The notes: generated from the sequence alone by a model not told the origin. 64,000 bases of DNA from Paragorgia papillata (GCA_035771165.1 JAWNZC010000419.1:3115001-3179000), one strand, 5' to 3'. Positions 24,901-36,810 are shown, counted from the first letter of the stretch. Numbers and translations: made by a program.

Positions 24901-27900
24901 GTGCAATGGTAAAGATCGTTGCGAGACAAGCTGCGTGAATCATTGCTGTGCAATGAACAAGACCATTGTGAGACAAGTTGCACGAACCATTGCAGCGTGT
25001 AACATGCTGTGCAATGATCAAGATCGTTGTGAGACAAGTTACACAAACCATTGCAGCGTGTAACATGCTGTGCAATGACCAAGATCGTTGTGAGACAAGT
25101 TGCACGAACCATTGCAGCGTGTAACATGCTGTGCAATGGTCAAGATCGTTGTGAGACAAGTTGCATGAACCATTGCAGTGTGTAACATGTTGTGCAATGG
25201 TCAAGATCGTTGTGAGACAAGTTTCACGAACCATTGCTGCGTGTAACATGCTGTGCAATGGTCAAGATCGTTGTGAGACAAGTTGCACGAACCATTGCAG
25301 TGTGTAACATGCTGTGCAATGGTCAAGATCGTTGTGAGACAAGTTGCACGAACCATTGCAGCGTGTAACATGCTGTGCAATGGTCAAGATCGTTGTGAGA
25401 CAAGTTGCATGAACCATTGCAGTGTGTAACATGTTGTGCAATGGTCAAGATCATTGTGAGACAAGTTGCACGAACCATTGCAGCGTGTAACATGCTGTGC
25501 AATGATCAAGATCGTTGTGAGACAAGTTGCACGAACCATTGCAGCGTGTAACATGCTGTGCAATGACCAAGATCGTTGTGAGACAAGTTGCACGAACCAT
25601 TGCAGTGTGTAACATGCTGTGCAATGGTCAAGATCGTTGTGAGACAAGTTGCACGAACCATTGCAGTGTGTAACATGTTGTGCAATGGTCAAGATCGTTG
25701 TGAGACAAGTTTCACGAACCATTGCTGCGTGTAACATGTTGTGCAATGGTCAAGATCATTGTGAGACAAGTTGCATGAACCATTGCAGCGTGTAACATGC
25801 TGTGGAATGGCCAAGATCGTTGTGAGACAAGTTGCACGAACCATTGCAGCGTGTAACATGCTGTGCAATGATCAAGATCATTGTGAGACTAGTTGTACGA
25901 ACCATTGCAGCGTGTAACATGCTGTGCAATGACCAAGATCGTTGTGAGACAAGTTGCACCATAGTTAATAGAACATATACATGGTTTGGAAGCTCTATTG
26001 TCTTTCAACATGAAGCATGGTCATGTTGAACTGACAATGGAGTTCCTTATATGAAAGTAAATTCTATGGACACGTGACGATGAAGCACCACAACACGTGA
26101 CGATGAAGCAACTTACTAATTAAACCCGAGCGTTGCTATTGGATGACTGCTTCATTATACAGAAAATACAATAAAAAAATTCCACAAATTTCCATAAACT
26201 TGAACAAAAACACAGAACAATCACTTTGGACGAGTTTCCAAACCATGTATATGTTCTATTAACTATGGTTGTACGAACCATTGCAGCGTTTAACATGCTG
26301 TGCTATGATCAAGATCATCTAGTACTTTTTTAGGGCCAAGCGTATATTCCTGAATTTTTTCCAATCTTCAACAGGTATTCGAGTGATGGCAAGTTTGGTC
26401 AATGGTCTAAGAAAGGTTGCTCGCTGGTGCACAAGAACGATACTCACACAACATGCCAGTGCAATCATTTGACGAAGTTTGCGCTCCTGTTTCCCGTAGA
26501 AGAGGTTGGTAGTTTTAATATTTTAAAAAGCGGTTATTCAGGGTTCTGCCCAGGAGCATGCGAGTGCCAGGTACCTACAGGCCCGGGGCCCCACCCCCCG
26601 CCCCTCCACCGCCGAGAATAAGTGAAATTTAGTAATCTGAAAATGTATTTTCCAAATGTGAGCAAGTGAAATTCATAATCCTTTACATCATGTGTCTCAC
26701 AATTTTGTCAGACTAAATATTACTATTAAGTATTAAGTACTTATTTATTATATATTTATATACATGCTAGGGCATGCTAGAATATACAGCATGACGAATT
26801 CTCTACGTAAAGCTGTCAACGCCGGTGTATCATCTTACAGGCATTAATAAACAAAGTGCGAAATGATTAGCGCCTTACCCAAGTATCAGACAATACAATC
26901 TGGCTTGGAAGGAATATCGTATTTCACCGAATCACAAGTGTGGTAGCTAATATTGTGTGCGTTGTGGTGCTGAATTTCACCAAATAATATTGTTTAAATA
27001 AAAAAAAATTCACCAAGGACAAAAAAAATACAAAATGATGTATATTAATTAAAAGATATATAAAAAATACAACACATGGGGTTTTCTTATTGCATATTTC
27101 GAGTGCTGGGCGGAAGGGTCCGTTTTGGCTTGAGTGCCGGGTGCACTGCTGAGTGCCGGGCGCCGCCCACCGTGGTCAGAACCCTGGACCGTTATGTCTA
27201 CGTCAAAACGCACAAGCTGTTACATACCTGCAAGCAAGTTGTTGCAAGGCTGTTCAACAGGCTGTCACCGTCATGTGTTCGCACTGGCTGTCCCAGTCTG
27301 TTAACATGTCTTTAACAGGTTGTTGACAACTTGTAACAAGGCTGATGACTCCAACAGACTGATGACAAGTTGTTCCAACAACCTGTTACCGCTCTGCACT
27401 CAACAAGTTGTTAACAGGTTGATGCTAACAAGGTTGTAGCAGCTTCTTGAATGAACAGCATTGTTACAACCTGTTAACAGCCTTGCTACCGACCTGTTGC
27501 GAACACATCCTGTTGACAAGCTGTGAGATTTTTACGTGTGTACTAGGATTCTGTAACAAAATCTTCTCACCACTGCAGTCCAAAGTTAAGCTCGGTTAGA
27601 CGGGGTTAGTACTTGGATGGGAGACCGCTTGGGAATGACCCCGTTGTCGAGCTTGGGACTCATGTGAGTAGAGGTGTAGTTGATCTCTCCTGTGCTTCGA
27701 GGGTTTTTCGCCGGGTTCTCCAGTTTTCCTCCCTCCGTAAAATCAACACCTAGCATCTTAGCTGTGATCCGTGGTCTGAACTGTGTCGTATGGCGGCTGC
27801 CTGGAGCGCCTTTTAATACTTTAAAAAGGGTTATGTCTCGCTATTTCTAGTCAAAAGTAAACCGTCTTATATATAAATTCTGAGCTTCAAACTTCAAACG

Positions 27901-30900
27901 TAAAGCTGTACATTGATTTAATTATGAAATACAAGTTAGCTAAGATATATGGAGGATATTTGAACATTCAAAACCAGGTTTTTACACAATAACTCCATTT
28001 CTGGAAGACCAACAGTGATGAAGATGTTCCATTTGTAATCCCTTTCAATCTCGCCTTAATTTTGACCATCCGTAGTTCTGTGCAGATTTCTATTATCGCT
28101 TTTACGTCCTTCTGTTTTGTGTCTAGGGCTCAAGTGAAGAAGAAGAAAAGCTAGAGTTGATAACTTATGTCGGATTGTCTCTGTCTTCTGCCGGCTGTTT
28201 TATTACTTTTGCTGTGTACTTGTTTTTAAGGTACGTTAGAGTTTCACTTTTAGTTTACGTTAGGACGGGATACAGGATTTTTATAAATCTATAAGATAGA
28301 GGGAAGGAAGGAGGGAGGGAAGGAGGGATGGAAGGGCGGAGGGAAGGAGAGAAGAAAGGAAGGAGGGAAGAAGGAAGGAAAGGAAGGAAGTAAGTAAGGA
28401 GGGAAGGAAGGAAATAAGTAAACAAGTAGATGGTTGTGATAGATAATAAATAAACAGTTCCTTATTTCTTTTAATAAAATGGGAAGGAAGGAAGGAAGGA
28501 AGGGAGGCAGGAAGGAAGGAAAGACGGAAAGGAAGGAAAGAAAGAAGGAAAGTAGGAAGAAGGGAAGGAAGAAAGGAGGGAAGGAAGGAAGGGAGGAAGG
28601 AGGGAGGGAGGGAAGGAAGGAAGGAAGGAAGGAGCGAAGTAGACGGGAAGTAGACGGGAAGGGAAGAAAAGAAGGAGGGAAGGAAGGAGGGAGTGAAGTA
28701 GGAAGGAAGGAAGGGAAGAAGAGAGAGGGAGGGCGGGATTTAGGGAGGGAAGGGAAGGGAAGGAAGGAGAGAGAGGGAGGGAGGGATTTAGGGAGGGAGA
28801 AAGGAAGGAAGGAAGGAGAGAAGGAAGGAAGGAAGGAAGGAAGGAGGGAAGGAAGAGAGGGAGAAGGTAAGTATGGATGGATGGATGGATGGTTGGTTGG
28901 TAGGATAAAAGGAATTATGAATGGAAGGATAGAAGGATAGAAGAAACGGAGGTAGGAAAAAAGAAAAACGTATGTTTATTCCATAACCATTAATTTCTTT
29001 AATTTAGGATAACAAGAAGTTTGAAGACGATAGTTCACCTAAACCTTGTTCTGGCCTTGGGACTAGCTGACATAGTGTTCCTATTTGGAAACTTGGCAGA
29101 AAATCATAAAGTAGGTTGCAACTCAAATCTTGACAGTTTTGACTGCAAACGATTATATGCTAATTTATGTACAATACATCAACATCTGTTATTTATATTT
29201 TTAGAATGTATGTTTTGCTTGCACTGTTCTGACTTTCTACTTATATCTGGCTGTGTTTGCATGGATGTTGCTCGAGGGCGTTCATCTTTATTTCCTTGTC
29301 ATACGAGTGTTTGGAAGTGATGATACTCGACGAAAGAAATACTACAACCTTGTAGGATGGGGTAAGAGCATGAGTATTTCAGTTTTTTATTAAAAGAAAT
29401 AAGGAACTGTTTATTTATTATCTATCACAACTATCTATTTATAACTATTTATCTTTTCATGTACTTGTTTACTTATTTCCTTCCTTCCTTCCTTCCTTCC
29501 TTCCTTCCTTCCTTCCTTCCTTCCTTCCTTCCTTCCTCCCTTCCTCCCTTCCTCCCTTCCTCCCTTCCTCCCTTCCTCCCTCCCTCCCTCCCTCCCTCCC
29601 TCCCTCCCTCCCTCCCTCCCTCCCTCCCTCCCTCCCTCCCTCCCTCCCTCCCTCCCTCCCTCCCTCCCTCCCTCCCTCCCTCCCTCCCTCCCTCCCTCCC
29701 TTCCTCCCTCCCTCCCTCCCTCCCTCCCTGCCTCCCTTCCTGCCTTCCTTCCTTCCTTCTTTCCTCCCTCCCTCCCCCCATCCCTCCCTCCCTCCTTCCT
29801 TCCTTCCTTCCTTCCTTCCTTCCTTCCTTCCTTCCTTCCTTCCTTCCTTCCTTCCTTCCTTCCTTCCTTCCTTCCTTCCTTCCTTCCTTCCTTCCTTCCT
29901 TCCTTCCTTCCTTCCTTCCTTTACAGAAAATATGAATTACTTGTACGTGTTTTTGTCTTTCAGGAATTCCTCTGATCATCGTCATCATCACAACTGGAAT
30001 GCTACGTTATGAACTAGTTGCTCAGAAACAGTAAGTTTTAGTTCACCAAATGATTTACTGATTCCTGAGAAATATTGAACTTGAGAATTGTATTGTGCTG
30101 ATTTGATTGATATAATTTTTTCTGTTCTATCAGTTGTTGGCTGTCCACAGAAAATGGAGCTGTTTGGGCGTTCATAGCTCCAGCATTGTTTGTTATAATT
30201 GTAAGTAAAAATTACCGTTAGACCGGGTTTTTAGGTCAGAATCAATTAGACGAATCTGTGTTTTATATGCATGGCATCTTCAGTTCGTTCTACAAAATTA
30301 ATATTTACGTATTTATTTAGAAATAAATATAGTCTTTCAAGATGGCGAACTTTTCTTGCTTTCTTTGTATTACTTGGCTCGAAATAAACATTTTCAGAAG
30401 ACATAGAACAAATCCGAAGAGATATCCCAGCCGACTCGCTTTGTTTTCTGCCATCTTGTTCCGGACTGTTTACACTGAACTGACTAATTGAGTCTTGAGA
30501 GCACTTTGCAAAACAACGGACTAGATGTTAATCACTAAAGCCAATGAATTACGCAAGAATGTTGTAGTAATGAACTTTAATTTCTAATGCGTGTTAAATC
30601 TTGTTTTGTTTTGTCTTAGATAAACACTCTTATATTGGGTGCTGTTCTGAGAACTACTATGACTGTTTTGCGTAAAGACCCTGGATACCGTAAAGAAAAG
30701 TAAGTGTAATATAACTAAAGTTACAAACGTGGACAACCTGTAACCTTCTGATAACCATTGAGCTACTGAGGCTCAGATGGAGAGCTAAGGTTACAAATGT
30801 GTACAACATGTAACCTTCTGATGACCAGTGAGATGTTCTAACCATTGAGCTACTAAGACTCAGATGGAGAGCTAAGGTTACAAATGTGTACAACATGTAA

Positions 30901-32009
30901 CCTTCTGATGACCAGTGAGATGTTCTAACCATTGAGCTACTAAGACTCAGATGGAGAGCTAAGGTTACAAATGTGTACAACATGTAACCTTCTGATGACC
31001 AGTGAGATGTTCTAACCATTGAGCTACTGAGACTCAGATGGAGAGCTAAGGTTACAAATGTGTACAACCTGGAACCTTCTGATGATCAGTTAGATGCTCT
31101 AACCATTGAGCTACTGAGACTCAGATGGAGAGCTAAGGTTACAAATGTGTACAACCTGGAACCTTCTGATGATCAGTTAGATGCTCTAACCATTGAGCTA
31201 CTGAGACTCAGATGGAGAGCTAAGGTTACCGAACGTGTACAACCTGTAACCTGATGACCAGTGAGATGTTCTAACCATTGACTCAGATGGAGAGCTAAGG
31301 TTACAGATGTGACCGTCGGCCTGAGGTGATTATTTATACTAATTCCGGCACTATTATTTTTGACTGTTTTTTCTAGGTCAGCATTACGCACTGTTGCAAT
31401 GCTTGTTCCAATTCTTGGTATAACTTGGGTGTTTGGAGTGATGACCTTTGCTAATGATTCTATCGTATTCCAATATATTTTCGCGGCATGTAATGCCTTT
31501 CAGGTAAGGTGATTGCTAAGACATCCAGGCGGTTATTTTTGTTTGAGGGGGGAACTCGATTGAAAGGAGGATATTTTGATTGTTTAACTAATTAACACGT
31601 TGAAGCCTGACGACGAGTCTTTAAGGTTTATTCTGGCTAACGCCAGACGATTTTATTCAGCACAGGGAGAGTTCCAGGCCTCAAAGTGTTAAAACCTATC
31701 TCCTTAACACTTTGAAGCCTGACGACGAGTCTTTAAGGTTTATTCTGGCTAACGCCGGACGATTTCATTCAGCACAGGGAGAGGTCCAGGCCTCAAAGTG
31801 TTAAGGGCCTTGTAACACGCGTGATAAAGTTAATGCTCCCAGATTAATATTTTTGTGCAAATTTCAATGTGTATTTTCCCCGTCTGATTTTTTAGGGATT
31901 TTTCATCTTCATTCTGTACTGCTTATTTAACACTGAAGTAAGGTTTTGAAAATATAATAAATATTTATTATTTATATATTTACCTCCACCAGAAGGTTAT
32001 GTTAATGAC

Positions 32010-32071
<62 letters not shown>

Positions 32072-32088
32072 GGTCGGTCGGTCGGTCG

Positions 32089-32151
<63 letters not shown>

Positions 32152-32899
32152 CTACTTCATTACTGTGATTTAGTATGGCACAGTGGTCTGAATCAAGAGC
32201 AATCTGATCGACTACAAAAATTACAAAACAGAGCAGCACGTGTAATTACCCAGGCTGAGTATGAAATACGATCGTCTGATCTGTTAATAGAACTTGGCTG
32301 GGATAATTTACACTCTCGCCGAATAATCAATTCAGCCACAATGATGCATAAAATATTTTATGGCAATACTTCTGATTATCTCAATAAATGTTATAAAATA
32401 CGATCTGGAGATAATAATTACGAATTACGTACTGGTGAGGTTGATTCAACAACTGCATCGCTTGTGCAGGTTGGGCGCCTGGGTCATCCAGGGGCTTCCA
32501 CTTGCACAGCCAGCCCCCAGATAGAATACCGCTCTCATGACTGGCAAATCCCCGCAACCCAGCCATGAGCCCCCACACCAGACTCCAGGCACCAGGAGGG
32601 AGGGGGGAAGATACACACAAACAACTTTCACGCTTCAATGAACCGTACTTTCCGCCACGCTACGTTGAGCAATACTCACCACGTCCAACTGACGACCACT
32701 TGCGCCTGCCTGACCCGCTGGAGACCGCTTACTGCTGTCCCGCTTTACTGACCGCTCTTAGTTGTTAACTTACTTAAATTCCATTTAAACTACATGTATC
32801 AATCAATACCCAAGCCTCAAACCCAGTGCATGAAATTTTTTTTTCTATATAATGGTGGTTTGATTTGGAATTCTATCCCAAAATATATCAGATTAACGC

Positions 32900-32949
<50 letters not shown>

Positions 32950-33286
32950 TTGTTTGTTTGTTTGTTTGTTTGTTTGTTTGTTTGTTTGTTTGTTTGTTTG
33001 TTTGTTTGTTTGTTTGTTTGTTTGTTTGTTTGTTTGTTTGTTTGTTTGTTTGTTTGTCACAAGGATATCTTAAGAACTATTAAACTATTGAACCGATTTT
33101 AATGTAACTTTGAGGAAAGGTTGGCAACAAGCCAAGGATCAAGTTGAACTTTTATTCTTCTAGGTACGACATGAGTACGAACGAAAAAAGAAAGCGTGGA
33201 AGACTGAAAGAGAGATAGAATCGAAACGGTCCAAGCAGAATAATTCTCTAGACATGCTTGAACAACAGCAGAGGTCTTCGTTTTAG
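18166..33286 (+). CDS. Gene 2: complete adhesion G-protein-coupled receptor, 821 aa
   Basis: Twenty exons: 18166-18241, 19163-19697, 20367-20477, 20949-21148, 22011-22048, 22496-22555, 23350-23449, 23697-23825, 24372-24538, 24770-24819, 26375-26504, 28127-28230, 29008-29110, 29205-29361, 29964-30030, 30134-30200, 30620-30699, 31377-31503, 31896-31937, 33164-33286. The sum is 2466 nt, in frame from ATG to TAG. Approximate residues: signal peptide 1-20, Cys-containing ectodomain 26-150, Ser/Thr-rich stalk 150-310, GAIN-like region 310-480, GPS 480-528 with cleavage after Leu521, TM1-TM7 540-781, tail 782-821. The start is supported by the signal-peptide exon, conserved in genes 3 and 4. Exons 1-4 match genes 3 and 4; exons 5-20 match gene 1. 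The tandem-duplication junction (21576/21577) lies in intron 4, so the gene is probably a chimera. Ligand and signalling partner are unknown. Confidence 0.92.
18358..18643. mobile_element. Cluster of TTAA-ended palindromes in gene 2 intron 1
   Basis: A full copy at 18358-18458, a copy lacking its left end at 18459-18527, and a further copy at 18539-18643, head to tail and sharing TTAA. Same family as 11053-11265. Confidence 0.8.
19163..19697 (+). CDS. Gene 2 exon E2: unrecognised Cys-containing ectodomain plus start of stalk
   Basis: This 535-nt exon (phase 1 to 2) begins GQLLDGCHPHTSF. It has Cys residues in contexts GCHPH, IECPKAP, LCVCGR, FSCES and ICKFTMRYRR, with strand-like stretches between them. 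N-glycosylation sequons include NSS, NTT and NST. It ends in Ser/Thr-rich sequence. I do not recognise a known family; a small disulfide-stabilised beta domain is possible. The gene 4 homologue (56622-57159) is closer to it than the gene 3 homologue (42097-42625). Confidence 0.85.
19850..20335. repeat. 10-bp array (AAACGTACYC type), gene 2 intron 2
   Basis: About 45 decamers of AAACGTACCC, AAACGTACTC or GAACGTACCC type fill the intron between E2 and E3. AAA recurs every 10 bp, close to one helical turn. The same array occupies the equivalent introns in genes 3 and 4. Confidence 0.93.
20367..20477 (+). CDS. Gene 2 exon E3: stalk repeat unit
   Basis: A 111-nt, phase 2-2 exon encoding SFLSLTVVSSREIHSTII, then GEVALLGYPSSDVVAKTPL. 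It can be added or removed without frame change, and it is the unit amplified fourfold in gene 4. Confidence 0.85.
20520..20915. repeat. (GATT)n/(GGTT)n then (GTGTCY)n, gene 2 intron 3
   Basis: Tetramers pass into GTGTCC/GTGTCT hexamers just before the E4 acceptor. Equivalent tracts: 43425-43985, 61215-61610 and 61815-62095. Confidence 0.93.
20949..21148 (+). CDS. Gene 2 exon E4: Ser/Thr-rich stalk
   Basis: A 200-nt exon with acceptor TTTTCACAG and donor CAAG/GTATTG. It encodes a mucin-like stretch rich in Ser, Thr and Pro (SPLSIVSPSFYTTSISPR... to ...SAADRPKQ). Read-through past the donor stays open to a TAA/TAG at about 21261, which allows an ectodomain-only isoform of 344 residues. Confidence 0.85.
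21149..22010. other. Gene 2 intron 4 with duplication junction at 21576/21577
   Basis: The first part matches gene 3 downstream of E4; the second part matches gene 1 upstream of E5, including half of the foldback element and the (CAT)n tail (about 21893-21950). Confidence 0.85.
22011..24538 (+). CDS. Gene 2 exons E5-E9 (GAIN region)
   Basis: Exons 22011-22048, 22496-22555, 23350-23449, 23697-23825 and 24372-24538. Predicted protein is the same as gene 1 apart from one Thr/Ser change in E9. Introns carry the same repeat tracts as gene 1 but with different unit numbers. Confidence 0.88.
22570..23270. repeat. (GGTGTT)n and GTT/GTG-rich tract, unit B
   Basis: Counterpart of 2570-3475 with about 20 hexamers instead of about 50. 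The higher-order region downstream is almost base-identical. Confidence 0.93.
23489..24275. repeat. Unit B tetramer, pentamer and nonamer tracts around E8
   Basis: (TTGTG)n 23489-23565, (ACAG)n plus (ACTTGACAG)n 23833-23968, and (AAAC)n 24060-24275. Same order as unit A with different counts. Exon E8 (23697-23825) lies between the first two. Confidence 0.93.
24770..26504 (+). CDS. Gene 2 exons E10-E11: GPS motif
   Basis: Exons 24770-24819 and 26375-26504. Cys480, Trp483, Trp499, Cys504, Cys516 and Cys518 and the H520-L521/T522 cleavage triad are all present. The separating intron is much longer than in gene 1 because the 61-bp array is expanded and a foldback element is complete. Confidence 0.95.
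24870..25967. repeat. 61-bp minisatellite, about 18 units (unit B)
   Basis: Starts of AAGATCGTTG at 25081 and 25142 give the 61-bp period. Adjacent units differ by single bases (GCATGAACC/GCACGAACC, CAGTG/CAGCG, GGTC/GACC), and these variants recur in blocks, showing multi-unit duplication. Confidence 0.92.
25968..26268. mobile_element. MITE with CATAGTTAATAGAACATATA termini inserted in the 61-bp array
   Basis: Terminal inverted repeats of about 32 bp. Flanks GTTGCAC (left) and GTTGTAC (right) look like a 7-8 bp target-site duplication within a minisatellite unit. Related element at about 37762-38068. Confidence 0.75.
27195..27543. mobile_element. CTGTT-rich MITE, unit B copy
   Basis: Counterpart of 6700-7048, practically identical. 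Confidence 0.6.
27578..27820 (+). mobile_element. 5S-rRNA-derived SINE, unit B copy
   Basis: Counterpart of 7083-7325. The head TTAGTACTTGGATGGGAGAC is unchanged and the body differs by one T. Confidence 0.75.
28127..31937 (+). CDS. Gene 2 exons E12-E19: seven-transmembrane domain
   Basis: Exons 28127-28230 (TM1), 29008-29110 (TM2), 29205-29361 (TM3), 29964-30030 (TM4), 30134-30200 (ECL2/TM5), 30620-30699 (TM5 end), 31377-31503 (TM6/TM7), 31896-31937 (TM7). I saw no amino-acid difference from gene 1 across these exons, and all class-B2 landmarks are present. Confidence 0.95.
28298..29922. repeat. Purine tract, inverted repeat and pyrimidine tract, unit B
   Basis: Purine block 28298-28905, inverted arms 28403-28480 and 29385-29485, pyrimidine block 29477-29922. 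Encloses TM2 and TM3 exons exactly as in unit A. Confidence 0.9.
30715..31310 (-). repeat. 87-bp tRNA-like minisatellite, unit B
   Basis: Same array as 10255-10785 with one extra full 87-bp unit; the extra unit carries the TACTAAGACT variant, so it arose by duplicating the second unit. Confidence 0.8.
31592..31804. mobile_element. Two 101-bp TTAA palindromes, unit B
   Basis: 31592-31692 and 31704-31804, same spacing as in unit A. Confidence 0.8.
32011..33056 (+). mobile_element. LINE RT fragment with flanking tetramer tracts, unit B
   Basis: (GTCT)n 32011-32147, RT fragment 32152-32449 (LVWHSGLNQEQSDRLQ and onward) open into the insertion, RT continuation 32808-32900 (IPKPQTQCMK, FFLYNGGLIWNSIPKYIRL), then GTCT/GTTT tract 32901-33056. 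The insertion between the RT parts is shorter here than in unit A. Confidence 0.7.
33164..33286 (+). CDS. Gene 2 terminal exon E20: cytoplasmic tail
   Basis: Begins VRHEYERKKKAWKTEREIES and ends QQQRSSF plus TAG. Two replacements and one silent change relative to gene 1. The basic, helical character and the terminal S-S-F are retained. Confidence 0.92.
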   Translation, partial: VRHEYERKKKAWKTEREIESKRSKQNNSLDMLEQQQRSSF

Positions 33287-33555
33287 AGAGGTGAAACTGA
33301 ACAGTCACATTTTTAGAGAGGGTTGCTTGGTTCTACTCTTGTTGTGGACTTTGTCTTCGCGCAAAGGACTGGGCTCTTTGGTCACGTGCAAAGGATTGAG
33401 GGTGCAACTTAGATGGAGAACGTTAGATCATATTGAGTTAACGTACGAATTGAAACTGGAGTCGTTGATGCCAGCGGTTATTAGTTGGTTAACCAGACCC
33501 AGTCCTGAAGGATGGTGCCGTGTGTGACTTTGAGCGAACGAAATAACGAATGAAC

Positions 33556-33960
33556 GAACCAACCAACCAACCAACCAACCAACCAACCGGTTACCAACCA
33601 ACCAACAAACAAACAAACAAACAAACTTATCAACCAACTACCTAGCTAACAAACAAACAAACAAACAAACAAACCAACAAACCAACCGGTTATCAACCAA
33701 TAAACAAACAAACAAACAAACTAATCAACCAACTAATTAATTAATCAATCAACCAACCAACTACCTAATTAACCAACTAACAAACTAACCAAGAACCTAA
33801 TTAACCAACCAACCAACGAACCAACCAACCAACCAACCAACCAACCAACCAACCAACCAACCAACCAGCCAACCAGCCAGCCAACCAACCAACCAACCAA
33901 CCAACCAACCAACCAACCAACCAACCAACCAACCAACCAACCAACCAACCAACCAACCTA
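33556..33960. repeat. (AACC)n/(AAAC)n tract, gene 2 3' flank
   Basis: Counterpart of 13105-13500. From 33960 to about 34480 no gene or repeat is seen. Confidence 0.92.
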
Positions 33961-34497
33961 GAAACCTAGAAACCCAAACTTTCTGGAGCTAGGGACTTGC
34001 TATTGTTGTGTTTTATTTTGTTGATAGACCGTTAGCTCATACAATACAGTACAGTACTGGTCTTGGTTCGTTTGTTAACACAATATGATCTAACGCTGAC
34101 CAACTTAGAGGCGTGGAGTTCTTACAGAGAGCACTGTAAACTGGATTTAAAGCGACGAGGATGTGGTTACTACAATAAAACCAAGAAATAACTCGTACTC
34201 CGACTCAACGACTTGAAATTGGGAAAAGAACTGGGACCTAGTGTTTAAAACTAACGTGTTTATACATTGAACCATATTGTAAGATAGTACCGTATTACCA
34301 ATTTAGATAAGATAGTTGGATTAATGTGGTTTGAATAGTCAAACTAGGGTTACATTAGGACGCTAAATAAATGTACAAAATTGGAGAAATTTTATACAGA
34401 TATTAAGAACAGCGTGTTGTGAAAATTAGGATTTGGATTCGAACTGCGCTGTGTTTTTTGGTGTGTTGTGCTGCACTGCACTGCACTGCACTGCGAT

Positions 34498-34985
34498 GTT
34501 CTGTTCTGTTCTGTTCTGTTCTGTTCTGTTCTGTTCTGTTCTGCTGTTCTGTTCTGTTCTGTTCTGCTGCTCTGCTCTGCTCTGCTCTGCTCTGTTCTGT
34601 TCTGTTCTGTTCTGCTCTGCTCTGCTCTGTTCTGTTCTGTTCTGTTCTGTTCTGTTCTGTTCTGTTCTGTTCTGTTCTGTTCTGTTCTGTTCTGTTCTGC
34701 TGCTCTGCTCTGCTCTGCTCTGCTCTGCACTGCTCTGCTCTGCTCTGCTCTGTTCTGTTCTGTTCTGTTCTGTTCTGTTCTGTTCTGTTCTGTTCTGTTC
34801 TGTTCTGTTCTGTTCTGCTGCTCTGCTCTGCACTGTTCTGTTCGGCTCTGCTCTGCTCTGCTCTGCTCTGCTCTGCTCTGCTCTGCTCTGCTCTGCTCTG
34901 CTCTGCTCAGTTCTGCTCTGCTCTGCTCTGCTCTGCTCTGCTCTGCTCTGCTCTGCTCAGTTCTGTTCTGCTCTGCTCTGCTCTG
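34498..34985. repeat. (TTCTG)n/(CTCTG)n tract, unit B
   Basis: Counterpart of 14035-14525 with rearranged block order. Confidence 0.94.
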
Positions 34986-35159
34986 CATTTGGATTTGGAT
35001 TCGAACTGCGCTGTGTTTTTGCTATACTGGACTCCACTGCTATACACTGCACTGCAGTACACTATTGACACTGCATTGGACTACACTTCACTCAAACATA
35101 ACCACAACTACCACATATAATTACCTCCAGGTTTTCACAGTGTTCTGGAGGGAATCACA

Positions 35160-36145
35160 ATCCAAGACAAAATTATAGGCGTACATGAAGTAGAAACGGA
35201 AAAACAAGATGGTGGCCGAACCAGTGGGACAAGAAGTTTGTATTTTAAACCTATTTCTTCAGTTTAAAAAATACGTTTGCTTATTAACAGCCATCAACAG
35301 TTGGTCACTATGCCTATGATTGGTAAATTAACTTTGGCCATCAGTAATCTAGGAAGAAATAAGGATAAAAACCAATGGACAGGCTGCACAGTTGTACAGA
35401 ATGGAGGGTTTTACAAAAGGTCAGAATTCTAATTCAAGTAAGTCTACAGCGCTGTATTTAGAGTAATTCAATAATTCCTTTGTAATTAAGTCTGTTTTAT
35501 ATGTAACGGCCGCGATCGCTCAAGAATGAACTTGGCAATCTGAACCGTAAGCGATCATATACAAACCATCAAACGATACGTAAGTTCAAGGATTCTGGCG
35601 ATTGACGCGATTCCAGTGATCAAAAATGTTCAACGATCGTTGTGATTATGTGGAAACAGTGGTTCAGCGATCGTAGGCGCTTACAACAGTTATTAAGGAG
35701 ATCACTGCCTCATGAGCGCCGCCATCTTGAATTTGATGACGTCAAATGGTTATTGTCCCGACAGGGGCGCACATCGGTGGGGTGGGTGGGAGACTGCATG
35801 AGTGTGACACCCCTCGACACTTGAAAGTTGCTTGAAAAAGTCAGTCCCAGATCGATTGTCTATCTTTTCAATCCTTTACTGCTTTTTGAGAAGGCTTAAC
35901 GGATGAGTTTAAGTGGAGATGGTAAGCTGATCAATTATAGACTAAATATTAAACAAAAAAAGCCGTCCCGGAATGAAAAGCACCCACCAAAAATGTTTTG
36001 AATGTGTGTCTTGAAACAATGAGACCATTGTCGTGGAAGAATAAGTTCAACCATTTTACATTATCAAATTTAAGATCTGACGAAATTATCTGACGTACAC
36101 GGAGGCAAACAACAGAGACAGTTAGCTGGGCACACACGCTATGAT
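35160..36145. other. Intergenic region without a supported gene, unit B
   Basis: Counterpart of 14690-15650. Differs by small indels (for example CTGAACCGTAAG present near 35540, absent from unit A). Confidence 0.5.
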
Positions 36146-36149
36146 TTTT

Positions 36150-36810
36150 AGTCGACCGATTTTTATCGCCCAACTAAATTTTGGGCTTTTGACTAAAATC
36201 GTTACGTGTGCGGTAGAGGTGTGCGAATCCAATCCGAATCGGATCCGATCGGATTCGGATCGGATTCGGACTAAACTTTTATCGTTCGGATCGGATCGGA
36301 TTTTGTTCTTTTTCTCTCGGATCGGATCGGATTTTGTTCTTTTTCCCCAGATCGGATCGAATCGGATTTTGCACTTTTTTACCCGCATCACATTCACTTT
36401 TGTCATTGTTTTTGTCACAAAATTAACAAATTCACTAGTTGTATGCACGTTGCACAATATATGAAGGCGAGTATTACATAAGATTATTATTGTATAGTAG
36501 TTTTCTTAAATTTATTTGTTCATTGGTTTTCTTTTCGGAAAGTTTGCGCAATTATTGCAACATATATCCGGTGTTTTAATTTTCTCGGATCGGATCGGAT
36601 TTGAGCAGCTGTTTTCGGATCGGATCGCCGATCGGACGACGATTTTGTGGCTTCGGATCGGATCGGATTCGGATTGACAGTTTTGACAAACCCTCGGATT
36701 ACAAGGGGTCAATCCGATCCGACGCACACCACTAGTGTGCGGTGTCATTATTGAACAATTTTTATCGGACAATATCAAACTGATTTGATATTGTCCGATT
36801 AAAATCGGTC
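36150..36810. mobile_element. ATCGG-rich foldback element, unit B
   Basis: Counterpart of 15655-16340, with a small extra segment (CGCCGATCG near 36628). Confidence 0.6.

Noticed and set aside
24753..25962. Repetitive minus-strand frames (CTACYTLQWFVQLVSQ type)
   Set aside because: A 61-bp period cycles through all three frames, so no one protein is repeated. It sits within the GPS intron.
24870..25967. CRISPR-like array
   Set aside because: Regular repeats without unique spacers; variation is between repeat copies and the genome is eukaryotic.
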